Shown in pieces: positions 25,130 through 33,203 of a DNA stretch of 64,000 nt. The notes beneath the pieces were generated by a model. The model ran no database searches, was not told the origin of the DNA, and saw only the letters and a program-made list of their open reading frames with translations. The position numbers and the translations under genes are program-made. Origin of the DNA: Acidobacteriota bacterium (GTDB lineage: Bacteria > Acidobacteriota > Holophagae > Holophagales > Holophagaceae); contig JAJYRN010000001.1 of NCBI GenBank assembly GCA_021794095.1, positions 310,001 through 374,000 on the forward strand, given 5' to 3'. Position 1 is the stretch's first letter. Each line of letters starts with the position of its first letter.

Positions 25130-26605
25130 TCAGCGCGGACCGGCGACCCGTGCGGGTTTCGCCTGGGTGAGCAGCGCCAGGCGGCGGCGGGGATCCCACA
25201 CGGGCTTGCCCAGTTCCCGGAAGAAGGTGCCGGCGTTCACGAAGCTCCAGCCTTCGGCCCGGGCCCGATCCATGAAGGCGCCCAGTTCCTCGGCGGGCCG
25301 GTCGGAGGCCGGACGCCCGGAGCCCAGGTGCATGAGCACGATGAGGCCGTTGGCGTCATGGTTCAGGCGCTTCTCCAGGCGCGCGATGATGACAGGGCCA
25401 GGGTGGTAGAGCCCGCGGGTGGCGGTCGTGGCCCAATCCAGCGAATCGGCCCCTTCGCTCCAGCCCACGTGGCGGTAGCCGACCTCCTCCGCCCAGCGCC
25501 GGATCTCAGGCGTCTCCTCGCCGTAGGGCGCGCGCCAGTAGGGATCCATGGGACGGCCCGTCACCCGCAGCAGCTCCGCATCCGCGTCCAGCAGTTCCTT
25601 CTGGATGCGGGCCTTGGTCCAGGCCGGATCCCGCCGCATGCCCGGCGCAAAGTGCGGATGGTCCATGGTGTGGTTGCCGATCTCGTGGCCCTCGGCCACC
25701 ATGCGGCGCACCACCTCCGGGTAGCGCCGGATGAACTGGCCGGTGAGGAAGAAGGTGGTATGGACGCCCCGCGCCTTCAGGATGTCCAGGATCTCCGTCG
25801 CCACCTCGTCCCCCGAGCCACCGTCGAAACTCAGGAGCATCTGCTTGCCGGTCCGGGGCCCGCGGGTGAGGTTGAACCCTTCGCCCATGCCAGGCCAGGG
25901 CCCTGCAGCGCCGGGCTGCGGCCGCTTGATCGCCGGAGCCCGCGGCACAGGAACCTTGGGTGCAGGGGGTTTGGGCGCTGGCACCGGCAGGCGCACCGAC
26001 CAGGACTTCCGAGGCGCCGGCGCCACGGGAACCCGCTGATCCGGGCGCAACGCGGGCGCGGCTCCGCGGGGATGCAGCGCCCGCTGCCGGGAAGGCAGGA
26101 TCCGGGCGCGGCTGGTCACCGAAGGCGGGGGCGGCATGGGCGCCGGTGCCGGAACCGGCGCGGGCCTGGGCACGGGCGCGGGTTTGGGCGCCGGTGCCGG
26201 GGCGGGAATCGGCCGAGGTGCGGGCGTGGGGCGCGGGGGCGTGCTGGGGGGCGTCTGGGGACGGGTGCTGAACACAAAGCGAGCCAGGATCTGGCCCGAG
26301 GCCGTGCGCAGCACGGCGGTCTCCCCTTCCGGCGGACGGTAGAGCTCCCAGCGCACGGGCCCAGCCTCGGCGAAGCGGGATTCCCGGATGGAGGGGCCTT
26401 CCAGCACCAGATCCGTGGGCGCCTTCACCTCGCCCTCGATGACCGCCACGCCCCCGAGCGGGTGCCAGGTCCAGGGGGTGGTCTCCGGGGCGGGAGCCGG
26501 CGCTGCCTGGGGCGCTGCGGGGGGCGGGGCCGGATGCCGTCCGCAGCTCCAGGCCAGGGCCAGGGCGGCAAAGGCGGCCGCAGAGGTGGCGCGCCGGGGG
26601 CTCAT
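25130..26605 (-). CDS. polysaccharide deacetylase lipoprotein with proline-rich linker
   Basis: A 491-residue predicted lipoprotein: the N-terminus ends in a lipobox-like LALAWSC at about residue 20. A small N-terminal domain is followed by a long Pro/Ala/Arg-rich linker (about residues 110-240) that could span the cell wall. The NodB-like domain begins at QMLLSFDGGSGDE and has the metal histidines in GHEIGNHTMDHPHF and the YWRAPYGEETPE motif. The first motif reads SFDGG in place of the usual TFDDG, so one metal-binding aspartate is changed, as in some family members. It overlaps the QueD-like gene by four bases (ATGA). Confidence 0.88.
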   Translation of the reverse strand: MSPRRATSAAAFAALALAWSCGRHPAPPPAAPQAAPAPAPETTPWTWHPLGGVAVIEGEVKAPTDLVLEGPSIRESRFAEAGPVRWELYRPPEGETAVLRTASGQILARFVFSTRPQTPPSTPPRPTPAPRPIPAPAPAPKPAPVPRPAPVPAPAPMPPPPSVTSRARILPSRQRALHPRGAAPALRPDQRVPVAPAPRKSWSVRLPVPAPKPPAPKVPVPRAPAIKRPQPGAAGPWPGMGEGFNLTRGPRTGKQMLLSFDGGSGDEVATEILDILKARGVHTTFFLTGQFIRRYPEVVRRMVAEGHEIGNHTMDHPHFAPGMRRDPAWTKARIQKELLDADAELLRVTGRPMDPYWRAPYGEETPEIRRWAEEVGYRHVGWSEGADSLDWATTATRGLYHPGPVIIARLEKRLNHDANGLIVLMHLGSGRPASDRPAEELGAFMDRARAEGWSFVNAGTFFRELGKPVWDPRRRLALLTQAKPARVAGPR

Positions 26606-26952
26606 CGCCCGGTTCCGGGGCGGCACAGGGCCCAGTAGTTGGCCTTCTCGCGGACCTTCACGGCCCGGGCGTCCAGCCCCGCGCCAAGCAGATGTTCCAG
26701 GGCCCGCCAGGCCAGCAGCTCGGCGGTGGGATTGCGCCCGGCGCACTCGGGAAGCGCATTGAGCAGGTGGTAGTCCACGCCGGCGACCCAGGCATCCAGG
26801 GCCCTGGCGAAGGCCGCTTCCTCGGCTTCCGAGGTCAGCTCCACCGTGGCTTCCAGGTTCCAGTTGTGGCCATGTCGCGCCTCCACGAACCCAGGCAGGT
26901 CATGGAAGTGGTCCGCGACGAAGGGGCGATGCAGGGTGAGCTGGAACGGCAT
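26602..26952 (-). CDS. 6-pyruvoyl-tetrahydropterin synthase/QueD-like protein
   Basis: A 116-residue T-fold protein of the PTPS/QueD family. Zinc histidines are visible in FVADHFHDLPG and ARHGHNWNLEATVEL, the D/H pair in GVDYHLLNALP, and a late glutamate in VKVREKANYW. The catalytic cysteine that normally precedes HGHNY by a few residues is absent (FVEARHGHNW), so it may not be a classical QueD. It lies 20 bases after the HD gene and is coupled to the deacetylase gene, with no other queuosine genes nearby. Confidence 0.8.
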   Translation of the reverse strand: MPFQLTLHRPFVADHFHDLPGFVEARHGHNWNLEATVELTSEAEEAAFARALDAWVAGVDYHLLNALPECAGRNPTAELLAWRALEHLLGAGLDARAVKVREKANYWALCRPGTGR

Positions 26953-26972
26953 TGGCTGAGTATAGCGGCCAG

Positions 26973-27641
26973 TCATCGGGCGCCGCCGTCGAGTTCGGCG
27001 CGGAGATCCTCCAGGTAGCGCAGGAGGACGGCGTGGCGGGCTCCGGCGAGCCTCCGGCCAGTGGGCGTGCGCATCCCGTCCGCGAGTTTCAGGAGCTTGC
27101 GTTCGAAGTGGTCCAGGCTCCAGGCCTTGTCGTCCAGGTCGCGCGCCTTGGCCCAGGGATCCTCGGGATGCCAGAGCCCGGCGCCGAAGCTGGCGCCGGT
27201 GGCGAAGACCCGGGCGATGCCGATGGCGCCGAGGGCCTCCAGCCGGTCGGCGTCCTGCACCACTGCGGCTTCGAGGCCGGCGGGGATGCCCCCGCCACTC
27301 CAACTGTGGCTGGCCACGGCTGCGGCCACGGCCTCCGCGTGGGTTTCCAGCCCCGGCGTCTCCCGGCACCACTGCGGCACCAGCTCCGCGGCCAGGCGGG
27401 CCGTAAGCGGAGATTCGGGGTGGTTCTTGGGGCGGTACACCAGGTCGTGCAACAGGGCCGCGGCGAGGCAGACGTCCGCCTGGGCGCCCTCCTCGGCGGC
27501 GATCCGCTCCGCCAGCTTCGCCACGCGCAGGATGTGCCCCAGGTCGTGGGCGGCATCCCGCCTGAAGGGTTCCCCGGCCAGATGGGCCCGCAGCCGGACC
27601 AGGAGCGGGGGCAGCCAGGGGCGGGCGTCGAGGGTCAGCAT
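26973..27641 (-). CDS. HD-domain phosphohydrolase
   Basis: A 222-residue metal-dependent phosphohydrolase of the YedJ/HD type. Metal ligands are seen as the first histidine in DLGHILRVAKLAE, the HD pair in LAAALLHDLVYRPKN, and the later aspartate in VVQDADRLEALGAIGIAR. Substrate is unknown; relatives act on nucleotides or small phosphoesters. It begins a minus-strand operon with the QueD-like and deacetylase genes; a TAGCCT hexamer lies 6 bases upstream of its ATG. Confidence 0.87.
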   Translation of the reverse strand: MLTLDARPWLPPLLVRLRAHLAGEPFRRDAAHDLGHILRVAKLAERIAAEEGAQADVCLAAALLHDLVYRPKNHPESPLTARLAAELVPQWCRETPGLETHAEAVAAAVASHSWSGGGIPAGLEAAVVQDADRLEALGAIGIARVFATGASFGAGLWHPEDPWAKARDLDDKAWSLDHFERKLLKLADGMRTPTGRRLAGARHAVLLRYLEDLRAELDGGAR

Positions 27642-27720
27642 CCTTCCAGGCTAGAGGAAAGCAGGCGCGCCCGTCAGGGGCCCCACGCGATGCCGTATCC
27701 TGGTTCTCCCCGGGGGACTC

Positions 27721-29517
27721 ATGCGGATCTGGACCACGTTCCTTCTCAGCCTGGCGCTGGCCACCGGGGCCTGGGCCCAGCGGGCCATCGTGGGCTTCGA
27801 TCCCGTGAAGGATGTGGGCCTGGCCTTCCAGAAGGGGGCCGTGGTGGTGACCGTGCCCGCGGGCGCCCACCTGAACGTGGCCTTCATGACCGTGGAGAAG
27901 CAGGGCGGGCCTGGCACCCTGACGATGGGGAAGCTGCCCCCCGGCGATGGCAAGGACGACTTGGGTGATCCCATCTGGCATGGGACGGTGCGCATCCCCG
28001 TGACCGGCGCTGGCCTCGCGGGCACCGTGACCCTGGCCGTGACCTACCAGCCCTGCACCGAGGGCGAGGGCGGCGTGTGCTACCCGCCCACCACGCGCAC
28101 CATCTCGGTGAAGGCCGCGGAGATTCCGGCGGAGAAGGGGGCGGAGAAACCTGCGGTGGTTCCGGCAGGGAAACCAAAGGCGGAGGCCAAGGCCGAGACT
28201 CCGGTCCCTGCCACCCCGACCGCGAAACCGGCGGCGGTGGTGGAGGCCCCCGCCGCGGCTCCCATTGCGCCCCAGCCGGCCACGCCTGTCCCCGCCCCGG
28301 CGCCCACACCCGGATCCAGCCTGCTCTGGTCCTTCGTGCTCATGTTCCTGGCGGGCCTTGGTGCCTCGCTGACACCCTGTGTCTATCCCATGATCCCCAT
28401 CACCATGGCCATCATCGGCGCCAAGGGCGGTGGCCGGGCCAAGGGCTTCATCCTGTCCCTGGCGCTGGTGCTGGGCATGGCGGTGACCTACACCACCCTG
28501 GGCGTGGTGGCCGCGAAGAGCGGCGCCGCCTTCGGGGCTTTCGCGCAGAGGCCGTCGTTCCTCATTCCCGTCTCCCTGCTCTTCGCGGTGTTCTCGCTGT
28601 CCCTCTTCGGGGCCTATGAGTTCCGCCTGCCGGCGGGGCTGGCGGCAAAACTCCAGGGCGACGGCTCCCGCTCGGGCCTGGGCGGGGCCTTCGTCATGGG
28701 CCTGGTGCTGGGGCCCCTCTCCGCGCCCTGCGTGGGCCCCATCGTGGGCTCCGTGCTCGTGGGCATCGCCCAGCACGGACAGGTGTGGCTGGGAGCCGCC
28801 CAGCTCTTCGTCTTCTCGCTCGGCATGGGCGTGCTGTTCATGGCCGTGGGCATCTTCAGCGCGGGCCTGCCCCGCAGCGGCGACTGGCTCACCCGCTTCA
28901 AGCAGTTCATGGGTTTGGTGGTGCTGGGCTTCGCGGCCTGGAACGTGCGGCTGGTCGTGCCCGAGTGGTTGAATCCAGCGATGTGGGCGGTGGTGCTGCT
29001 GGTGGGCGCGGGCGTCCTCGGCGTCTTCGAACCCGCGGCGGGCCTGGTGCCTTCGCTTCGCCGCGCGGCCGGTCTGCTGGCCCTGACCCTGGGCCTGCTG
29101 CTGGGCGTGAAGGCCGTGGAGTCGGGGCTGGGCGTGCGCCTGCTGCCCCAGGGGAGCGGCGCTGTGGCGCAGGCCCCGGCCGCCAGCCTCTGGCTGGACA
29201 ACGACTACGAGGGTGCCCTGGCGAAGGCCAAGGCCGAACACAAGCTCGTGCTGGTGGACACCTACGCCCAGTGGTGCGCCCAGTGCAAGGAACTGGACGA
29301 GAAGACCTGGCCCGATCCCGCCGTGCAGGCCTGGATCCGCGATCACGCCGTGGCCGTGCGCCTCGACACGGACAAGGTGCGCCCCGACCTCGCCACGAAA
29401 CTGAAGATCCAGAGCTACCCCACGGTGCTGCTGCTGGATGCCGACGGCCACGAACTGCGCCGCAGCCTGGGCTTCCAGAAGCCGCCCGCCATGCTGGCGT
29501 GGCTGGACGGGAAATAG
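27721..29517 (+). CDS. dsbD: thiol:disulfide interchange protein DsbD
   Basis: Passes electrons from cytosolic thioredoxin across the inner membrane to periplasmic thiol proteins. 598 residues: signal peptide to about residue 19, a periplasmic alpha domain with the cysteine pair CTEGEGGVCYPP near residue 112, an Ala/Pro-rich linker, eight membrane helices (about 198-470) with CVYPM and CVGPI motif cysteines, and a C-terminal thioredoxin domain with YAQWCAQCKELDE near residue 515. All three redox pairs are present. It faces the TlpA-like gene across a shared terminator; TlpA is a likely client. Confidence 0.93.
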   Translation: MRIWTTFLLSLALATGAWAQRAIVGFDPVKDVGLAFQKGAVVVTVPAGAHLNVAFMTVEKQGGPGTLTMGKLPPGDGKDDLGDPIWHGTVRIPVTGAGLAGTVTLAVTYQPCTEGEGGVCYPPTTRTISVKAAEIPAEKGAEKPAVVPAGKPKAEAKAETPVPATPTAKPAAVVEAPAAAPIAPQPATPVPAPAPTPGSSLLWSFVLMFLAGLGASLTPCVYPMIPITMAIIGAKGGGRAKGFILSLALVLGMAVTYTTLGVVAAKSGAAFGAFAQRPSFLIPVSLLFAVFSLSLFGAYEFRLPAGLAAKLQGDGSRSGLGGAFVMGLVLGPLSAPCVGPIVGSVLVGIAQHGQVWLGAAQLFVFSLGMGVLFMAVGIFSAGLPRSGDWLTRFKQFMGLVVLGFAAWNVRLVVPEWLNPAMWAVVLLVGAGVLGVFEPAAGLVPSLRRAAGLLALTLGLLLGVKAVESGLGVRLLPQGSGAVAQAPAASLWLDNDYEGALAKAKAEHKLVLVDTYAQWCAQCKELDEKTWPDPAVQAWIRDHAVAVRLDTDKVRPDLATKLKIQSYPTVLLLDADGHELRRSLGFQKPPAMLAWLDGK

Positions 29518-29520
29518 CGA

Positions 29521-29544
29521 AGGGGCCCGCGGATGCGGGCCCCT
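29521..29544. terminator. bidirectional hairpin between dsbD and the TlpA gene
   Basis: AGGGGCCCGC at 29521-29530 pairs perfectly with GCGGGCCCCT at 29535-29544 around a GGAT loop. It lies between two convergent genes and would end transcription of dsbD; T-runs are short on both sides. Confidence 0.7.
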
Positions 29545-29563
29545 GCCGAAAAACGGCGGTGTC

Positions 29564-30604
29564 CTACTTGCCCAGGAACTTCGCCAGGGTCTTCTCCAGG
29601 TTCTCGCCGCGGAGCTGGCCGCCGGAGGCGACGATGATGCCCTCGGGCGAGATCAGCAGGGGCTTGGGAATGCCCTGCACGCCGTAGGCCTGGGCCACGG
29701 GGGCCTTGAAGCCGCCCGCCACGAAGGCGTGGTCCCAGGGCATGGGGGTGGCGGCCTGTTTGCGGAAGGGCGCGATGAATTCGGGCTTGGCGTCGAAGGA
29801 AAGGGACAGGATCTGGAAGTTCCGCCCCTTGAAGTGGGCCCAGGCCTGGTGCAGGTAGGGCATCTCGGCGCGGCAGGGCGGGCACCAGGTGGCCCAGAAA
29901 TCCAGCAGCAGGTACTTTCCCTTGAAGGAGGCCAGGGTGTAGACGGTCTCCGGATGGCCCAGGGCCGGCAGGCTGAACGCAGGCGCGGGGTGGCCAAGGG
30001 CGGTCTTCTGGTCGCTGGCCCGGATGGCCGCCGCCTGCTTGGCCTCACGGCTGTCCGGGAAGTCCTTCTGGAGCGTCTCGTAGGCGGGCTTCCAGGCGGC
30101 CTCGTCCTTGGCGTCCAGCCGGTCCCAGAAATAGTCGAAGAGCAGACCCCGGCGGACGGCGGGATCCGGGTTGTGGTCCCGGGCCTCGGTCACGTAGGGC
30201 CCCCAACCGGGGGCCTTCTCATCCGCGAAGGCCTCGACCAGGCTGGGGTCCAGGCTCCAGGCCGGGGCCGTGGCGGGCACTTCCTTCCGGACCTGGGCGA
30301 GGAGGGCGGGCGAGGGATCCACCTTGGCGTACTCCATCAGGAACAGGCGGCTCACCAGCAGCGCCTGGCGCACCTCGGGCCGGGTCTCGGTTTGGAGGCG
30401 GGCCTCCAGACCGGCCAGCTCCTTCGTGCAGTCGCCCTTGAAATCCTTGCGGTTGCCGCCGGCCTTCATGAACGCGGCCCGGTCGGCCAGCACGGCTTTG
30501 ACCTTGGCGCGGGCGGCCGCGAGGATGGCCTGGGCGTCGGCCGCGGCGGGTGCGGGCGCCTGGAGGGCCTGCAGGACGAGCAGTAGAGGCAGCACGAAGG
30601 GCAT
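29564..30604 (-). CDS. TlpA-like thioredoxin-family periplasmic protein
   Basis: A 346-residue exported protein. A hydrophobic leader (MPFVLPLLLVLQALQAPAPA) is followed by an alpha-helical N-terminal part of ~190 residues and a C-terminal TlpA/AhpC-type domain with the redox motif FWATWCPPCRAEMPYL near residue 240 and the cis-proline GIPKPLLISPEG. Such proteins reduce disulfides or assist cytochrome maturation and receive electrons from DsbD, which is encoded opposite. I start at the ATG at 30604; a TATCCT hexamer at 30630-30635 may be the -10 box. Confidence 0.9.
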   Translation of the reverse strand: MPFVLPLLLVLQALQAPAPAAADAQAILAAARAKVKAVLADRAAFMKAGGNRKDFKGDCTKELAGLEARLQTETRPEVRQALLVSRLFLMEYAKVDPSPALLAQVRKEVPATAPAWSLDPSLVEAFADEKAPGWGPYVTEARDHNPDPAVRRGLLFDYFWDRLDAKDEAAWKPAYETLQKDFPDSREAKQAAAIRASDQKTALGHPAPAFSLPALGHPETVYTLASFKGKYLLLDFWATWCPPCRAEMPYLHQAWAHFKGRNFQILSLSFDAKPEFIAPFRKQAATPMPWDHAFVAGGFKAPVAQAYGVQGIPKPLLISPEGIIVASGGQLRGENLEKTLAKFLGK

Positions 30605-30642
30605 GGGGGCTCCGGAGGAGACGCCCAGCAGGATACCTCTGC

Positions 30643-32175
30643 TCACGAGGATTTGCGTAGGCCCTGGAGCAGGTCCAGCCCCTCTTCCGTGCGGCTCAGG
30701 TACCAGGTGAGGGCCTGGCCGTCCACGAGGTGGACGGCGGCCTCCGGGAAGCGGCGCTGGAGGTCCGCGGCGTGGCGGCGGTTGAAACGGTAGGGCTCCG
30801 TGGGCAGGAGGAGGACCTGGGGGGCCAGGCCCGCGAGGGCCGCATCGTCCAGGGTGGGGTAGCCCTCGGGGCCGATAGGAGTGAACCCGGACTGCCGCAG
30901 CAGGTCGCCCAGGTAGGTGTCGGGCCCCGCGCTCATCCAGGGATCCCGCCAGATGAGGACCAGGGCGCGCGGCCCCTGGCGCCTCCGGCCCTTCAGGCGG
31001 ACCTCCAGGGAGTCCGCCCGCGCCTCACCGGACGCGGGGACGCCGAGGACGTCGCCCAGACGCCGCAGCTCGGCGGCGGCCTCCTTCAGGGTGCGGATCT
31101 CCAGGGCCAGCCAGGGGATGCCCAGGCTCGTGAGGGCCTCCGCGGCGGATCTCGGATTCTCGTCCTTCTCCAGGATCACCAGATCCGGAGCCAGGTCGCG
31201 GATGCGGCCCAGATCCGGATCCTTGGTGCCGCCCACCATCGGCACGGTGTTGCGGATCCACTTCGGCTCGATGCAGTAGCGCGTACGCCCCACCAGCCGG
31301 GCCGCCAGCCCCCACTGCACGAGGAGTTCCGTCACCGAAGGCACCAGGCTGACGATGCGAGAGGGGATTCCAGGTGCTTGACTGGGCCCTGGGCTCGGGG
31401 GGCGTTCCCGCCCCCCGAGTGAGACAAAAGAGGGCGGTGAGGCAACCCATCCTGGTGCGCCCCTTCCCCTCACTCCAGAAGGCCGAGGGCCTTCTGGAGC
31501 AGGCGTGAGCCGTACGCCCGAATGCGGATCCACAATCTTCCCCAGGCCCGTGGGGCACAGGTCCAGCAGGGGGCAGACGGCGCAATCGGGGCGCCGGGCG
31601 TCGCAGACCCGCCGGCCGTGGAAGATGAGCTGGTGGTGCAGCTCGATCCAGTCCTCGCGCGGGAAGATCCGGCAGAGGTCGGCCTCCACCTTCTCGGGCG
31701 TGGAGGCCTTCGAGAGGCCCAGGCGGCGGGCCACGCGGAAGATGTGGGTATCCACGGCCAGCGCGGGCACCCCAAAGGCGTTGGCCAGCACCACGTTCGC
31801 AGTCTTCTGGCCCACGCCGGGCAGGGCGGCCAGCGCTGCGGGATCCGAGGGCACCGCGCCGCCGTGGCGGGCCATGAGCGCTTGGCCCAGGCCAAGGAGG
31901 TTCTTCGCCTTGTTGTGGAAGAAGCCCGTGGAGCGGATGAGGGCTTCGACCTCCTCCTGGCGCGCGGCGGCCAGACTCGCGGCATCCGGGAAGCGGGCGA
32001 AGAAGGCAGGCGTGGTGAGGTTCACCCGGGCATCCGTGCATTGGGCGCTGAGGATGGTGGCCACCACGAGCTGGAAGGGATCGGCGTGGTCCAGGGCGCA
32101 GGCGGCGTCCGGGTAGGCGGCCCTGAGGCGCGGCTGGAGGCGGGTGGCAGCAGGGACAGACGGGAGCCGGGGCAT
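30643..32175 (-). CDS. nth: endonuclease III fused in frame to a BtuF-like metal/cobalamin-binding domain
   Basis: One uninterrupted 510-codon frame encodes two unrelated proteins. Residues 1 to ~212 are a complete Nth DNA glycosylase/AP lyase: HhH motif LPGVGQKTANVV with its catalytic lysine, the aspartate in VDTHIFRVARRLG, and the [4Fe-4S] ligands CDARRPDCAVCPLLDLC. Residues ~269-510 form a helical-backbone substrate-binding domain (IVSLVPSVTELLVQWGL ... APDLVILEKDENP) without a signal peptide. The ~57-residue linker is encoded by hairpin-forming DNA and has no obvious fold. I find no good start codon for the second part, so it is a true fusion or depends on readthrough of a former intergenic spacer. 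Confidence 0.85.
   Translation of the reverse strand: MPRLPSVPAATRLQPRLRAAYPDAACALDHADPFQLVVATILSAQCTDARVNLTTPAFFARFPDAASLAAARQEEVEALIRSTGFFHNKAKNLLGLGQALMARHGGAVPSDPAALAALPGVGQKTANVVLANAFGVPALAVDTHIFRVARRLGLSKASTPEKVEADLCRIFPREDWIELHHQLIFHGRRVCDARRPDCAVCPLLDLCPTGLGKIVDPHSGVRLTPAPEGPRPSGVRGRGAPGWVASPPSFVSLGGRERPPSPGPSQAPGIPSRIVSLVPSVTELLVQWGLAARLVGRTRYCIEPKWIRNTVPMVGGTKDPDLGRIRDLAPDLVILEKDENPRSAAEALTSLGIPWLALEIRTLKEAAAELRRLGDVLGVPASGEARADSLEVRLKGRRRQGPRALVLIWRDPWMSAGPDTYLGDLLRQSGFTPIGPEGYPTLDDAALAGLAPQVLLLPTEPYRFNRRHAADLQRRFPEAAVHLVDGQALTWYLSRTEEGLDLLQGLRKSS
31394..31419. repeat. CTCGGGGGGCG hairpin inside the nth fusion linker
   Basis: CTCGGGGGGCG at 31394-31404 pairs perfectly with 31409-31419 around a TTCC loop. 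The same stem with a different loop recurs at 40815-40838, so it belongs to a dispersed palindromic repeat family rather than to coding sequence. Confidence 0.75.
31473..31499. repeat. 12-bp perfect hairpin inside the nth fusion linker
   Basis: CTCCAGAAGGCC at 31473-31484 pairs perfectly with 31488-31499 around a GAG loop. It lies just after the end of the Nth domain, where an intrinsic terminator would be expected if nth once ended there. Confidence 0.6.
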
Positions 32176-32200
32176 CGCATCAGCATAGTGCGTGGAACCA

Positions 32201-32293
32201 GACGCGGCGTCCCGGCTTGGCCGGGACGCCGCGTGGGGGTGCACGAGGGGGGACATTGCGAGCCGTAGGCGAGTAGGCGGTCCCCCCTCGTTC
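32201..32293 (+). repeat. ~93-nt two-hairpin intergenic repeat, copy 1
   Basis: The first stem pairs ACGCGGCGTCCCGGC with GCCGGGACGCCGCGT around a TTG-type loop (32202-32234). The second pairs CGAGGGGGGAC (from 32244) with GTCCCCCCTCG (to 32290) around a ~25-base loop. A second copy lies inverted at 56704-56797. Here it fills the spacer between the divergent nth and folD genes. Confidence 0.8.
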
Positions 32294-32323
32294 AAGTCAG
32301 TAGAATGAAAGCCGAGGTGCCGC

Positions 32324-33184
32324 ATGCCGTCCACCCTCACGGGAAAGCTCGATTGCCAGGAGACCGCGCAACACTACCTGCGGCTGGTGAAGGCCAATGT
32401 CCAGAAGCTGGGCTTCGCCCCGGGGCTGGGCGTGATCCTGGGCACCGATGATCCGGGCAGCGTCACCTACCACCGCTGGCTCATGAAGGACTGCGAGGAT
32501 CTGGGCCTCGCGGCGGCGGATCTGCGCGTCCAGAACGGCATGCAGCTGGTCAAGCTGATCGCCCGCCTCAACCAGGATGAGAAGACCCATGGGATCTTCA
32601 TCTTCTATCCCCTGCGCTATGCCGAGATCAAGGACGACGAGGTGATGGACCTGGTGGATCCCGGCAAGGACATCGAGGGCCTGCACGCCATCAACATCGG
32701 GTTCCTGAACAAGTACCGGAAGCGCCTGGACGACGGTTCCCAGCACCGCTGCATGACCCCCTGCACCGCCCGCGCCATCGTGAAAACCCTCAAGCGCGGC
32801 TTCGGGGATGCCTGGCTGGCGGGCAAGACCGTGCTGGTCATCAACGACAGCCTGCGCATCGGCCGGCCTCTGACGGCCATGGTCGCCAACCTGAAGGGCA
32901 CCCCCATCCTCTGCCACGCCAACACGAACAAGGATCATCTGGAGGCTTTCATCCGCGTGGCCGATGTCATCGTCAGCGCCGTGCCCGCGCCGGGCTACCA
33001 GATCCGTACGGATTGGATCAAGCCCGGCGCCCTCTGCTTCGACCTGAGTGGCGACGGCAACTTCGACTACGAAGCCCTGGAACGCCGCGGTATCCCCTAC
33101 ACCGACACCACCAAGAACAGCGTGGGGAAGGTGACTCGGGCCATGGCCCTGCTCAACCTCACCTACGCTGCGGGGGCGGAGTAG
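32324..33184 (+). CDS. folD: FolD-family methylene-THF dehydrogenase, probably monofunctional
   Basis: A 286-residue folate enzyme of the FolD family, about normal length. The family's substrate loop reads DDPGSVTYHRWLMKDCEDLG: the tyrosine (Y49) is kept, but the lysine four residues later, essential for cyclohydrolase chemistry, is a leucine (L53). The usual VQLPLP strand reads FIFYPLRYAE, and the cofactor loop reads VINDSLRIGRPLTAM, in place of GRSxxVGxP. The DPGKDIEGLH and NSVGKVTRAM motifs remain. These changes recall monofunctional NAD-dependent dehydrogenases of the yeast MTD1 type. A separate cyclohydrolase would then be needed elsewhere. Confidence 0.85.
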   Translation: MPSTLTGKLDCQETAQHYLRLVKANVQKLGFAPGLGVILGTDDPGSVTYHRWLMKDCEDLGLAAADLRVQNGMQLVKLIARLNQDEKTHGIFIFYPLRYAEIKDDEVMDLVDPGKDIEGLHAINIGFLNKYRKRLDDGSQHRCMTPCTARAIVKTLKRGFGDAWLAGKTVLVINDSLRIGRPLTAMVANLKGTPILCHANTNKDHLEAFIRVADVIVSAVPAPGYQIRTDWIKPGALCFDLSGDGNFDYEALERRGIPYTDTTKNSVGKVTRAMALLNLTYAAGAE

Positions 33185-33203
33185 CGGCCGGGCCGCGCCC
33201 GCA

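Noticed and set aside
22947-25409. 820-codon open frame antisense to ftsK
   Set aside because: FtsK motifs are all on the minus strand. This is a composition-driven shadow.
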